Assembly: GCA_963698775.1 (NCBI GenBank) | Contig: CAVOSE010000009.1 | Location: forward strand, 186,001 to 250,000 | Length of the DNA stretch: 64,000 bases | Source of the DNA: Thiohalocapsa sp963698775 | GTDB lineage: Bacteria > Pseudomonadota > Gammaproteobacteria > Chromatiales > Chromatiaceae | Direction of reading: 5' to 3' | Part shown: positions 53,763-61,864 of the stretch, piece after piece | How positions within the stretch are numbered: position 1 is the stretch's first letter | Layout: each line of letters begins with the position of its first letter | Notes under the pieces: generated by a model | Databases searched by the model: none | Told to the model about the DNA's origin: nothing | The model's input: only the letters and a program-made list of their open reading frames with translations | Made by a program: the position numbers and the translations under genes

Positions 53763-53933
53763 AGGGGGTTCGGCCTGCGCTGGAGGGCATGAGGACGGTG
53801 CGCCGATATGGTGCGGCGCAAGACCTGTCCGCCCCGATCAACCGCTACCGGCCTGGGATCGACAGGCGCCCGTGGCCTTCGGTGCCGGATCGGTTTTGAT
53901 TCCGCGCCAACCCGCGGTCCGGTCGGTCGAGCT

Positions 53934-53949
53934 TGTGGTGATCGACACA
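53934..53949. promoter_or_regulatory. NifA upstream activator site (TGT-N10-ACA) 1
   Basis: TGT (53934-53936), ten bases, ACA (53947-53949). It lies between the rnf and nifL sigma-54 elements, about 170 bases from the rnf -24 element and 130 from the nifL one. Confidence 0.75.
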
Positions 53950-53973
53950 TATCTCGCGGGTCGCGGCGGCCCT

Positions 53974-53989
53974 TGTCGTGAAGACGACA
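53974..53989. promoter_or_regulatory. NifA upstream activator site (TGT-N10-ACA) 2
   Basis: TGT (53974-53976), ten bases, ACA (53987-53989). It is exactly 40 bases from the first site, a little under four helical turns, so both could bind NifA on one face. Confidence 0.75.
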
Positions 53990-54076
53990 ATCGAACGGGC
54001 GCGTCGTTGAGGTCGCGTGATCGCTACGGCGTCAGTCCGCTATCGCCGCTGGCGTTGTGGCGAGCGCCGATCGCCC

Positions 54077-54092
54077 GGGAACAGAAATTGCT
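54077..54092 (+). promoter_or_regulatory. probable sigma-54 promoter of nifLA
   Basis: GGGAAC-AGAAA-TTGCT: GG (54078-54079) and GC (54090-54091) are ten bases apart, with a TTGCT -12 part. The -24 part differs from consensus at two positions. The two NifA sites lie about 90-140 bases upstream, the usual distance. This would let NifA drive its own operon. Confidence 0.65.
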
Positions 54093-54164
54093 AACGCAAG
54101 TTTAGTGATTGATGCAGAGATGATCGAACGACCTTCGGCTAATTGCGAAACAGGAGACCCGAGC

Positions 54165-55805
54165 GTGACGACCCGCAGCTCTACCGACCCCTCTATGCCG
54201 GCCGTCCAAGATCCGCTGGCCGCCTATCTGAACGCGCCGCCAGCGGGAACTCCCGATGAGGTCATCGAGCTCCTGTCCCTGATGGCCGGCAAGCCCGATG
54301 ATCCATTGCCGCCAAGGATCTACTTCGAGACGGTGGAGCAGTCGCCGGTCGCGATCTCCATTACCGATGCCAAGGCCGATATCCTGTACGTCAATCAGGC
54401 GTTCGAGACCCTGACCGGCTATGCGCGAGAAGATGTGCTCGGCCAGAACGAGGCCGTCCTGTCCAGCAACTCGACGCCGGACTCTATCTACAAACAGCTC
54501 TGGCGGACCATCCAGGCCAAGCGTGCGTGGTCGGGCACCTTGGTCAACCGAACGCGGGAAGGGCGGGACTACATCGCGTCCTTGACCATTGCGCCGGTGC
54601 TCGATCAGACGGGCGAGATCGCCTTTTTTCTCGGTATGCACCGGGATGTGACGCGCGAACACGAACTCGAGACCCAACTGCGCCAGCAGAAGACGCGCAT
54701 CGAGATCGTGCTGAATGCGGCCCCGGTGCTCGTCGTCCTGATGGACGAGGCGGGGGAGGTCTTGCTGGACAATCAGGAGTACAAGAAACTGCTTGGCGAC
54801 CTGCGCGGGCGGGAGCCGTTGGACGTGTTACGCCAAGCACTGCGCGAGCAGGCCGATTTCGATCCCGTGGAGACGATTCGCGCCGGACGTGGCTTCAAGG
54901 ACGTCGAGGTAAGCATTGAGATACCCGGAGCCGGCGGTCCGCGTTGGTTCTCATGCTCGGGCACCCCGACGAGCGAGGCGGATGGCAGCGCGCGCAACTA
55001 CTTCGGTCGGGACCGGGTTGGTGAAGGTCATCTGCTCCTGCTGGCGAACGAAGTCACGGCCCGCCGTCGCGAGGTCGAGCGGGCGCACCTAGAGAATCTG
55101 CGTGCGCGACTTGCGGAGCAGCAGATGACCCACGGCGTGCGCGAGGCATTGGCAGCGGCGATCTACCAGATGCAGGGTCCTCTGAACGTGGTTCAGGCCG
55201 CCATTGGCATGCTCAAGCGCGGCAAGGCCGAGCCGACCACCTTGGCCAGTATGCTCGCCCAGATCAGCGCATCGAGCCAACAGGCCCTGACCAGCCTGAA
55301 GGCGTCATTGCCGGACGAGGTCAGGGAGGCCGAGGCACGGGTCAACGTCAACGAGCTACTGCGTCAGGTGTTGGAGATCGAGACCGACCGACTGCTGGCC
55401 GCCGGAGTCGTCGTGGACTGGCGGCCCGCGCATTCGCTGCCCCAGATCACGGGGCACAAGACCCAGCTCAGATCCATGTTCAAGTACCTCATCGACAATG
55501 CGATCCTGGCGCTCAACGAGACCGGCAAGACGCACCGGGAGCTGCGGCTATCGACGCGTACCATCAGTGATGGCGTGGAAGTGGAGGTTCAGGACAACGG
55601 CGGCGGCATTGAACAAGCGGACCGATTCAAGGTGTTCGAGCCCTTCTTCATCGGTTGGCGCAACCGGCGTGGTCGCGCGGGTATGGGGCTGGCCCTGACC
55701 CAGGAGATCGTCAACCAGCACGGCGGCTGCATCGAGATCGCCCCCGACTTCCATGACGGCTGCCGGATTCGCCTGTCCCTCAATACGGTGGCCGTGGAGC
55801 AATGA
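54165..55805 (+). CDS. nifL: nitrogen fixation negative regulator NifL
   Basis: A 546-residue redox/ADP-sensing anti-activator that binds NifA. The PAS1 domain (about residues 52-165, with YFETVEQSPVAISITDAKAD and FFLGMHRDVT) is the FAD site in known NifL. It is followed by a second PAS and a GHKL ATPase-like domain (YLIDNAILALNE; VQDNGGGIEQAD; GRAGMGLALTQEIVNQHGG). The kinase His region reads AIYQMQGPLNVV, with Tyr where histidine kinases have His, consistent with no phosphotransfer. The GTG at 54165, eight bases after AGGAG, is the best start; ATG codons upstream and downstream are alternatives. Confidence 0.93.
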   Translation: MTTRSSTDPSMPAVQDPLAAYLNAPPAGTPDEVIELLSLMAGKPDDPLPPRIYFETVEQSPVAISITDAKADILYVNQAFETLTGYAREDVLGQNEAVLSSNSTPDSIYKQLWRTIQAKRAWSGTLVNRTREGRDYIASLTIAPVLDQTGEIAFFLGMHRDVTREHELETQLRQQKTRIEIVLNAAPVLVVLMDEAGEVLLDNQEYKKLLGDLRGREPLDVLRQALREQADFDPVETIRAGRGFKDVEVSIEIPGAGGPRWFSCSGTPTSEADGSARNYFGRDRVGEGHLLLLANEVTARRREVERAHLENLRARLAEQQMTHGVREALAAAIYQMQGPLNVVQAAIGMLKRGKAEPTTLASMLAQISASSQQALTSLKASLPDEVREAEARVNVNELLRQVLEIETDRLLAAGVVVDWRPAHSLPQITGHKTQLRSMFKYLIDNAILALNETGKTHRELRLSTRTISDGVEVEVQDNGGGIEQADRFKVFEPFFIGWRNRRGRAGMGLALTQEIVNQHGGCIEIAPDFHDGCRIRLSLNTVAVEQ

Positions 55806-57403
55806 CGCTGCCGGAGCCCACCCCCATGAGCATCAATACCGATCGCCCGGACGGCGTCGATCCCGCACGACGTCAAGAATTACTCGAGTCCCAGTTCGGG
55901 GCCCTGTTCGAAGTGAGCACGGTGCTCAGCCGTTCGCTGAATCTCAATCAGACATTGCGCGAGGTGCTCGAGGTGCTGCACCAGCGTGGGCGACTGCGCA
56001 AAGGGATGGTCAGTCTGGTCGATTCGGAGACGGGCGACCTGCTGATCTGCGCGGTGTACGAGAATGGGGTCGCGCCCTTTCGGTCGGTTCGCTATCACCC
56101 CGGGGAAGGGGTGATTGGGCGCATCTTGGAGAGCAACCGGCCGTGGATCGTTCCGCGTGTTGGCGCCGAGCCTCGATTCCTCGACCGGCTGGGTCTCTAT
56201 GACGCAACGCTTCCCTTTATCGGGGTGCCTATCCGCATCGGCGAGGAGCGCGCGGTCGGCGTCTTTGCCGCTCAGCCCCCGTCCGGGGACAATTTGGTCA
56301 ACGAACGGGCCCGTTTCCTGGAGATGGTCGCCAACCTGATCGGCCAGGCGGTGCGTCTGTCCCACATGGTCGAGGACGAGCGACGCGAACTCAAGGAAGA
56401 GCGCGATAAGCTGCGTCGGCAGGTTCGTGGCGACCATGGCTTCGACAGCGTTATCGGCCATACAGATGCCATGAAGCTGGTCTTCGACCAGGTACGCCAG
56501 GTTGCGAAGTGGAATACCACGGTGCTGGTGCGTGGTGAGTCCGGCACCGGCAAGGAGCTGGTCGCCAATGCCATCCACTACAACTCGCCGCGCGCCCGAA
56601 ACGCCTTTATCAAGCTCAACTGCGCCGCGCTGCCTGACAACTTGCTGGAGTCTGAGCTCTTTGGTCACGAAAAGGGCGCCTTCACCGGCGCCAGCGCGCA
56701 GCGGAAGGGACGCTTCGAGCAGGCCGACGGCGGGACCCTGTTTCTGGACGAGATCGGCGAGGTCAGCCCGGCATTCCAGGCGAAGCTCTTGCGGGTGCTG
56801 CAGGAAGGCGAGTTCGAGCGCGTCGGCGGTGGTCGCACCCTCAAGGTGGACGTGCGCATCATCGCCGCCACCAATCGGGATCTGGAAGCCGAGGTCAAGG
56901 CCGGCGATTTCCGCGAGGATCTCTACTATCGCCTCAACGTCATGCCGATCTTCATGCCCTCCCTGAGGGAGCGTCTCGAGGACGTCCCAGACCTGTCCCG
57001 CTTCCTGGTCGCCAAGATTGGCAAGATGCAGGGTCGGGAACTCAAGGTGACCGACAGCGCCCTCCGGGTGCTGATGCGTCACGACTGGCCCGGCAATGTG
57101 CGCGAGTTGGAGAACTGCCTGGAGCGAGCGGCGGTGATGAGCGAGCAGGGCGTCATCGATCGCGACGTGATGCAGTTGGCGGGTTTGAGCGTCAGCGGAG
57201 CCGACGGCGAGTCACCGATCCCCGTTGCCAAGGCTCAGACGGTGGACCTGGACGACCCGAACTTGGATGAGCGCGAGCGCGTCATCGCGGCCCTGGAGGA
57301 GGCCGGCTGGGTGCAGGCAAAGGCCGCACGCCTGCTCAACATGACACCGCGCCAGATCGCTTACCGAATTCAAACGCTGAAGATCCAGGTCCGGGAGTAC
57401 TGA
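55802..57403 (+). CDS. nifA: nif-specific transcriptional activator NifA
   Basis: A 533-residue sigma-54 activator. It has an N-terminal GAF domain (about 30-180), an AAA+ domain with Walker A GESGTGKELVANAIHYNS, the sigma-54-contact loop HEKGAFTGASAQRKGRF and GTLFLDEIGEVS, and a C-terminal Fis-type helix-turn-helix (ERVIAALEEAGWVQAKAARLLN, RQIAYRIQTLKI). The Cys-x4-Cys linker of oxygen-sensitive rhizobial NifA is absent, as expected where NifL does the sensing. It overlaps nifL by four bases (ATGA). The C-terminal end is 5 bases from the second hexanucleotide element. Confidence 0.96.
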   Translation: MTLPEPTPMSINTDRPDGVDPARRQELLESQFGALFEVSTVLSRSLNLNQTLREVLEVLHQRGRLRKGMVSLVDSETGDLLICAVYENGVAPFRSVRYHPGEGVIGRILESNRPWIVPRVGAEPRFLDRLGLYDATLPFIGVPIRIGEERAVGVFAAQPPSGDNLVNERARFLEMVANLIGQAVRLSHMVEDERRELKEERDKLRRQVRGDHGFDSVIGHTDAMKLVFDQVRQVAKWNTTVLVRGESGTGKELVANAIHYNSPRARNAFIKLNCAALPDNLLESELFGHEKGAFTGASAQRKGRFEQADGGTLFLDEIGEVSPAFQAKLLRVLQEGEFERVGGGRTLKVDVRIIAATNRDLEAEVKAGDFREDLYYRLNVMPIFMPSLRERLEDVPDLSRFLVAKIGKMQGRELKVTDSALRVLMRHDWPGNVRELENCLERAAVMSEQGVIDRDVMQLAGLSVSGADGESPIPVAKAQTVDLDDPNLDERERVIAALEEAGWVQAKAARLLNMTPRQIAYRIQTLKIQVREY

Positions 57404-57407
57404 GGGG

Positions 57408-57550
57408 CTAGCGAGGCATCGTCTCAGACCGACGAGTCGTGATCATCGGTGTCGCTATCGAAATCGCTATCGAAATCGTAGCGGGTGGCCAGTAGCTCGA
57501 TCCCGATCCCGATCCCGATCCCGATCCCGATTTCCGATTTCGATTTCGAA
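57408..57550 (+). repeat. composite hexanucleotide-array element, copy 2
   Basis: The core beginning CTAGCGAGGC and containing GACGAGTCG matches copy 1 (45339) at about 45 of 54 positions. It continues with alternating CGAAAT/CGCTAT units, then five CGATCC units (57498-57527) and three CGATTT units. It begins five bases after the nifA stop. Confidence 0.85.
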
Positions 57551-57648
57551 AAGTCTCGCCCGTCCGGTACCGCATCGAAACGTGACTCGTCTGCAGGAAT
57601 TTGACGCCCTCAAGCAATCTAGGGCTTGGATGTCTCGATCCCTAGCGA

Positions 57649-57664
57649 TGTCCATGTTCCGACA
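57649..57664 (+). promoter_or_regulatory. NifA upstream activator site of nifB
   Basis: TGT (57649-57651), ten bases, ACA (57662-57664). Its centre is about 106 bases upstream of the -24 element, within the usual range for NifA activation. Confidence 0.82.
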
Positions 57665-57761
57665 TCGGCGTTTGATTCCATCCGTAGCAAAACCAACAGG
57701 ACGTCTCTAGTCAGGAAAACAATTCCATATAAAACAGCTGTTAAGGGCGCTATTTCGAGTT

Positions 57762-57777
57762 AGGCCCGCGTCTTGCT
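57762..57777 (+). promoter_or_regulatory. sigma-54 (-24/-12) promoter of nifB
   Basis: AGGCCC-GCGTC-TTGCT: GG (57763-57764) and GC (57775-57776) are ten bases apart. The expected start is near 57788. A perfect AACAGCTGTT palindrome (57733-57742) and an A/T-rich stretch (57714-57733) lie between this element and the NifA site, where IHF-type bending usually occurs. Confidence 0.82.
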
Positions 57778-57783
57778 TTAAGA

Positions 57784-57839
57784 CCTCCAGAGCCATTTTG
57801 AATCAACGGGGCCGAGCGGCCTCATGACATCTCTGGAGG
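57784..57839 (+). promoter_or_regulatory. inverted repeat covering the nifB ribosome-binding site
   Basis: Left arm CCTCCAGAG (57784-57792) is the perfect complement of CTCTGGAGG (57831-57839), whose GGAGG is the Shine-Dalgarno sequence seven bases before the nifB ATG. The predicted transcript starts within the left arm, so five or six of the nine pairs could form in the mRNA. Confidence 0.6.
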
Positions 57840-57846
57840 CCAGCTG

Positions 57847-59364
57847 ATGGAGTTGAAAGTCTTGGGCCAAGACAAGCCGGCGCAGCTGTCGGCAGAGGCG
57901 GGCTGTTCCTCGAGCGGTTGCGGTAGCAGTGGAGATCAGCTCTCCCATCTGCCGGAAGCGATTCGCGCGAAGGTGCACAACCACCCCTGCTACTCGGAGG
58001 AGGCGCACCATCACTACGCCCGTATGCATGTGGCCGTCGCCCCCGCGTGCAACATCCAGTGCCACTACTGCAACCGCAAGTACGACTGCGCCAATGAGTC
58101 CCGCCCCGGGGTCGTCTCCGAACTCCTGACGCCGGACCAGGCGGTGAAAAAGGTGATGGCCGTGGCGGCGACGATTCCTCAGATGACAGTCCTGGGTATC
58201 GCTGGTCCTGGCGACCCCCTGGCCAATCCCGAACGCACCCTGTCGACCTTCCGGGATCTGACCGCAAAGGCGCCGGACATCAAGCTCTGCGTCTCGACCA
58301 ACGGGCTGGCATTACCCGACGTGGTCGATGAGTTGTGCGAGCACAACATCGACCACGTGACCATCACCATCAACTGCGTCGACCCTGAAGTGGGTGCGAA
58401 GATCTATCCCTGGATCTTTTGGAAGAACCGGCGGATCAAGGGGGTCAATGGAGCCAAGATCCTCATTGAGCAGCAGCAGAAGGGCCTGGAGATGCTCGTT
58501 GAGCGCGGGGTCCTGGTCAAGGTCAATTCGGTCATGATCCCAGGGGTCAACGACGAGCATCTCAAGGAGGTCTCCAAGATCGTTAAGGCGAAGGGCGCCT
58601 TCCTGCACAACGTGATGCCGCTGATCGCCGAGGCCGAGCATGGCACCTTCTATGGGGTCATGGGTCAGCGCGGACCCACCCATGACGAGCTGCAGGCGCT
58701 GCAAGACGAGTGCGCCGGTGACATGAACATGATGCGCCACTGTCGCCAGTGCCGTGCCGACGCGGTCGGCCTGTTGGGGGAGGATCGCGGAGACGAGTTC
58801 ACCATGGACAAGATCGAGTCCATGGAGATCGACTACGAGAAGGCCATGGAGCAACGCAAACAGGTGCATGCCGCCATCGAGGCCAACCGTGAGGCGCAGC
58901 ACAAGCGGTCGGGTGAAACACTGATTCCGCTGGCACAGCTCAAAGGGCTGCGGCGTAAGCCCGAGACGCGCCCGGTGCTCATGGCCGTCGCAACCGAGGG
59001 CCATGGCCTGATCAATCAGCATTTCGGTCACGCCCGTGAATTCTTGATCTACGAGGCGAGCGCAATGGATGTGCGCTTCATCGGCCATCGCAGGGTCGAC
59101 CTCTACTGCTCCGGAGGCGATACCTGCGGTGATGCGGAGACGGCGCTGCAGAAGACCATTCGCACCTTGGAGGGTTGCGAGGCAGTGCTCTGCTCGAAGA
59201 TCGGCTTCGAGCCTTGGGGCATGCTGGAGGAGGCCGGGATCATGCCGAATGGAGAGCATCCTATGGAACCCATCGAAGACGCCGTGGCGGCGGTCTACCG
59301 CGAGATGGCTGCGGAAGGCCGGTTGGATCAGCCCGCGCCGCAGACGCTGTCGCTGACCGCATGA
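57847..59364 (+). CDS. nifB: nitrogenase cofactor biosynthesis protein NifB
   Basis: A 505-residue radical SAM enzyme that makes NifB-co, the precursor of the FeMo cofactor. The SAM-cluster motif is CNIQCHYC, followed by NRKYDCANESRPGVVSE; VLGIAGPGDPLANP is typical. The C-terminal 140 residues are a NifX-like cofactor-binding domain (VAVATEGHGLINQHFGHAREF; TLEGCEAVLCSKIG). The ATG at 57847 has GGAGG seven bases upstream. Driven by its own sigma-54 element and NifA site. fdxN and a flavodiiron gene follow. Confidence 0.97.
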   Translation: MELKVLGQDKPAQLSAEAGCSSSGCGSSGDQLSHLPEAIRAKVHNHPCYSEEAHHHYARMHVAVAPACNIQCHYCNRKYDCANESRPGVVSELLTPDQAVKKVMAVAATIPQMTVLGIAGPGDPLANPERTLSTFRDLTAKAPDIKLCVSTNGLALPDVVDELCEHNIDHVTITINCVDPEVGAKIYPWIFWKNRRIKGVNGAKILIEQQQKGLEMLVERGVLVKVNSVMIPGVNDEHLKEVSKIVKAKGAFLHNVMPLIAEAEHGTFYGVMGQRGPTHDELQALQDECAGDMNMMRHCRQCRADAVGLLGEDRGDEFTMDKIESMEIDYEKAMEQRKQVHAAIEANREAQHKRSGETLIPLAQLKGLRRKPETRPVLMAVATEGHGLINQHFGHAREFLIYEASAMDVRFIGHRRVDLYCSGGDTCGDAETALQKTIRTLEGCEAVLCSKIGFEPWGMLEEAGIMPNGEHPMEPIEDAVAAVYREMAAEGRLDQPAPQTLSLTA

Positions 59365-59501
59365 TCGCTCCGGGGATGGGCAAGACAGGCAGGCTGCGCC
59401 TTGCCAGTCCCTGGCGCGCGGTGCCGGCAAACCACCGACACCGACCGTCGCCCGGCTGCCGTCGCGGTTGGTCGGAAACCTGATTGAGAGGATTGAATGC
59501 A

Positions 59502-59780
59502 ATGGCGTTTCAGATCATTGAGGGCTGCGTCAACTGTTGGGCCTGCGAGCCCCTTTGTCCCACCCAGGCGATTTACGAGTCCAAACCGCACTTCAAGATC
59601 GATGCAGGCAAGTGCAGCGAGTGTGACGGTGACTACCCTAACCCTCAGTGCGCGAGCATCTGCCCCATTGAAGGCGTCATTCTTGATGGCTTCGGCCTGG
59701 CAGTGAATCCGATCGGCTCGCTCACCGGTATCCCGCCGGAGCGCATGGCGGCGGCGATGGCCGAGATTCAGGCGCGATGA
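59502..59780 (+). CDS. fdxN: 2[4Fe-4S] ferredoxin FdxN
   Basis: 92 residues. Cys at 9, 12, 15, 19 and 38, 41, 50, 54 give two [4Fe-4S] sites; the eight-residue gap between the second and third Cys of the second site (CSECDGDYPNPQC) is typical of the nif-associated ferredoxin family. It probably supplies electrons to NifB or nitrogenase. The ATG at 59502 was chosen because it gives the standard N-terminus MAFQIIEGCVNCWAC. It overlaps the next gene by four bases. The 137 bases after nifB show no clear promoter. Confidence 0.93.
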   Translation: MAFQIIEGCVNCWACEPLCPTQAIYESKPHFKIDAGKCSECDGDYPNPQCASICPIEGVILDGFGLAVNPIGSLTGIPPERMAAAMAEIQAR

Positions 59781-61108
59781 TGAATCGGGCGTTCGATCAG
59801 CGACAGCGCGCCGACGATCTCGACGAGGTCGTCGATGTTTCGCGCCATCGAGAGGGCGTTTCAATCGCCCCCGGTGTGCATTGGATCGGCGCCCTTGACC
59901 CGACGCTGCGCACTTTCGACATCATCCTGCGCACCGCGAATGGGACCACCTACAACGCCTACGCGATTCGCGGCAGCGACGGCGTCGCGATCGTCGACAC
60001 GGTGAAGCGCGAGTTTTCCGAGGAGTTCTTCAATCGCCTGGAATCCGTGGCGGACTACGCCGAGATCCGGGTGATCGTGCTCAACCACCTGGAGCCCGAC
60101 CACACCGGCGCGCTGCCGGAGTTGATGCGCCGCGCCCCCCAGGCGCAGCTCTACATCTCCACCCGCGCCACCTCCATGCTCAAGGCCCTGCTCAAACCGA
60201 AGGAAGCGGACAAGCCCTTCGAATATGTCACGGTCAACACCGGCGATGAGGTCAGCCTGGGTGATCGCACGCTGCGCTTCCTGCACACGCCGTTCTTACA
60301 CTGGCCAGACACCCAGTGCACCTACCTGGTGGAGCAGCAGGTGTTGTTTTCCGGTGATGTGTTCGGTTGCCACTACTGCGACTCTCGCCTGTTCAACGAC
60401 CGGGTCGGCGATTTCCGCTTCTCCTTCGATTACTACTACGCGCACATCATGCGGCCGTTCAAGCAGCATGTGATGGAAGCGTTGAAACTCATCGAGCCAT
60501 TGCAACTGAAGCTCCTTGCGCCGACACACGGCCCGGTCCTCAGGGACCGTCCACGCCGGTACGTGACTCATTACAGAGAACTGTCGACGTCCAGCCTCTC
60601 CGACGATATCTGCAATCAGGAGAAGACGCTGGTCATCTTCTATATGAGCTCTTATGGCAATACGGCCAGGATGGCCGAGGCCGTTTGCGCTGGCGCCGAG
60701 GAGCGGGGCGGCGTTCGGGTCTCGCTCTACGACCTGGAAGGCGGTGAGACAGAGCCCTTTGTCGACCTGATCGAGGCGGCCGACGCCCTCGCGTTCGGAT
60801 CGCCGACCATCAATGGGGACGCCGTCAAACCGGTCTGGGACCTGCTGTCGTCGCTGGCGGTGGTCAATCTTACGGGCAAGATCGGCGCTGCCTTCGGTTC
60901 CTACGGCTGGAGTGGTGAGGCGGTGCGAATGATCGAAGACCGCATGCGCGGTTTGAAAATGCGTGTGCCGATCGGCGGCCTGCGGGTGAAGCTGATTCCC
61001 ACCGACGAAGAATTGGAAGCATGCCGCGCGTTCGGCCGCAACGTTTCCGGGGCGCTCGTCGGCGAGAAGACCGACAGCGGCGTCATCGATTTCGCCGACC
61101 TTGCGTAG
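59777..61108 (+). CDS. flavodiiron protein (FprA, A-type flavoprotein)
   Basis: A 443-residue protein: an N-terminal metallo-beta-lactamase-like diiron domain with ligands His104, Glu106, Asp108, His175, Asp194 and His251 (motif HLEPDH; SGDVFGCHYC; APTHGPV), then a flavodoxin domain at about residues 285-430 (FYMSSYGNTARMAEAVCAGA). Flavodiiron proteins reduce O2 or NO with electrons from rubredoxin or NADH systems. In a nif operon it is likely to lower oxygen near nitrogenase. Similar genes lie next to nif/isc genes in some purple bacteria. Confidence 0.92.
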   Translation: MMNRAFDQRQRADDLDEVVDVSRHREGVSIAPGVHWIGALDPTLRTFDIILRTANGTTYNAYAIRGSDGVAIVDTVKREFSEEFFNRLESVADYAEIRVIVLNHLEPDHTGALPELMRRAPQAQLYISTRATSMLKALLKPKEADKPFEYVTVNTGDEVSLGDRTLRFLHTPFLHWPDTQCTYLVEQQVLFSGDVFGCHYCDSRLFNDRVGDFRFSFDYYYAHIMRPFKQHVMEALKLIEPLQLKLLAPTHGPVLRDRPRRYVTHYRELSTSSLSDDICNQEKTLVIFYMSSYGNTARMAEAVCAGAEERGGVRVSLYDLEGGETEPFVDLIEAADALAFGSPTINGDAVKPVWDLLSSLAVVNLTGKIGAAFGSYGWSGEAVRMIEDRMRGLKMRVPIGGLRVKLIPTDEELEACRAFGRNVSGALVGEKTDSGVIDFADLA

Positions 61109-61202
61109 GTCATCTTGCGTAGGTCACTCAGAACAAAACCAACGACCCGAGACGGGGCGGATGGAGTCCGAATCAACAACCAGGTATCAGGAGTCTGACA
61201 CC

Positions 61203-61487
61203 ATGCCAAAAGCGAAAATCACGTTCGAAGATATCGAACAGACCGTCAACGTCCCCGCGGGCACGCGGGTCATCGAGGTGTCCGAAAAGATCGGGGCCGG
61301 CATCATCTACGGCTGCCGGGAGGGCGATTGCGGCACCTGCATGATGCACGTGAGCGACGGTTGGAACAATCTGACCGAGCCCTCGGTGCTCGAGGAAAAG
61401 ATTCTGCGAGAGAACATGGCCAGCAGGCACGATCGTCTTGCCTGTCAGGCGCAGATTCTCGGCGATTGCAAAGTCAAACCCGCCTAA
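61203..61487 (+). CDS. [2Fe-2S] ferredoxin, nif-associated
   Basis: 94 residues of plant-type fold. Cluster Cys at 38, 43, 46 and 81 (GCREGDCGTC...ACQ). ATG 61203 is preceded by AGGAG. Expected to pass electrons within the nitrogen fixation machinery; its partner is not known. It lies 94 bases after the flavodiiron gene and 27 bases before the FeSII-like gene. Confidence 0.9.
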   Translation: MPKAKITFEDIEQTVNVPAGTRVIEVSEKIGAGIIYGCREGDCGTCMMHVSDGWNNLTEPSVLEEKILRENMASRHDRLACQAQILGDCKVKPA

Positions 61488-61514
61488 ACAGCAACCCAGA
61501 TTCGGAGATTCAAC

Positions 61515-61862
61515 ATGGCCCTCGTCACATTTTCCAACCCTGACTACAAGGACAAAACGGTCTACGCGGTGGCTGGAAGCCACACCGAGACGGTGCTCAA
61601 GCTAGCGAAAGAGCACAAGGTGCCCGTGCACTTCGACTGCCAGGATGGCGAGTGTGGTCACTGCCTGGTGCGCGTGACCAGTGTCGACGGAAAGAGCCGC
61701 ATGGGTGGTCCGCTGACCGAGAAGGAGAAGACCGTCTTGCGCGAACTGGGCAAGGTCACCAAAGATGAATTGGAGCAGATGATCGTCGACGATCTTCCCA
61801 GCGAATGGCGTCTGGCTTGCCAGATGATCGTCCGCGACGAAGACTTGCTCGTGGAGTTCTAA
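61515..61862 (+). CDS. [2Fe-2S] ferredoxin resembling Shethna protein II (FeSII)
   Basis: 115 residues with a [2Fe-2S] site at Cys42, Cys47, Cys50 and Cys102 (DCQDGECGHCLVRV; RLACQMIV). The long loop between (GPLTEKEKTVLRELGKVTK) and the end DEDLLVEF match my memory of Azotobacter FeSII, which binds nitrogenase under oxygen stress (conformational protection). This match was not verified by alignment; it could be an ordinary Fdx-type ferredoxin with the same fold. It directly precedes nifQ. Confidence 0.75.
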   Translation: MALVTFSNPDYKDKTVYAVAGSHTETVLKLAKEHKVPVHFDCQDGECGHCLVRVTSVDGKSRMGGPLTEKEKTVLRELGKVTKDELEQMIVDDLPSEWRLACQMIVRDEDLLVEF

Positions 61863-61864
61863 CC

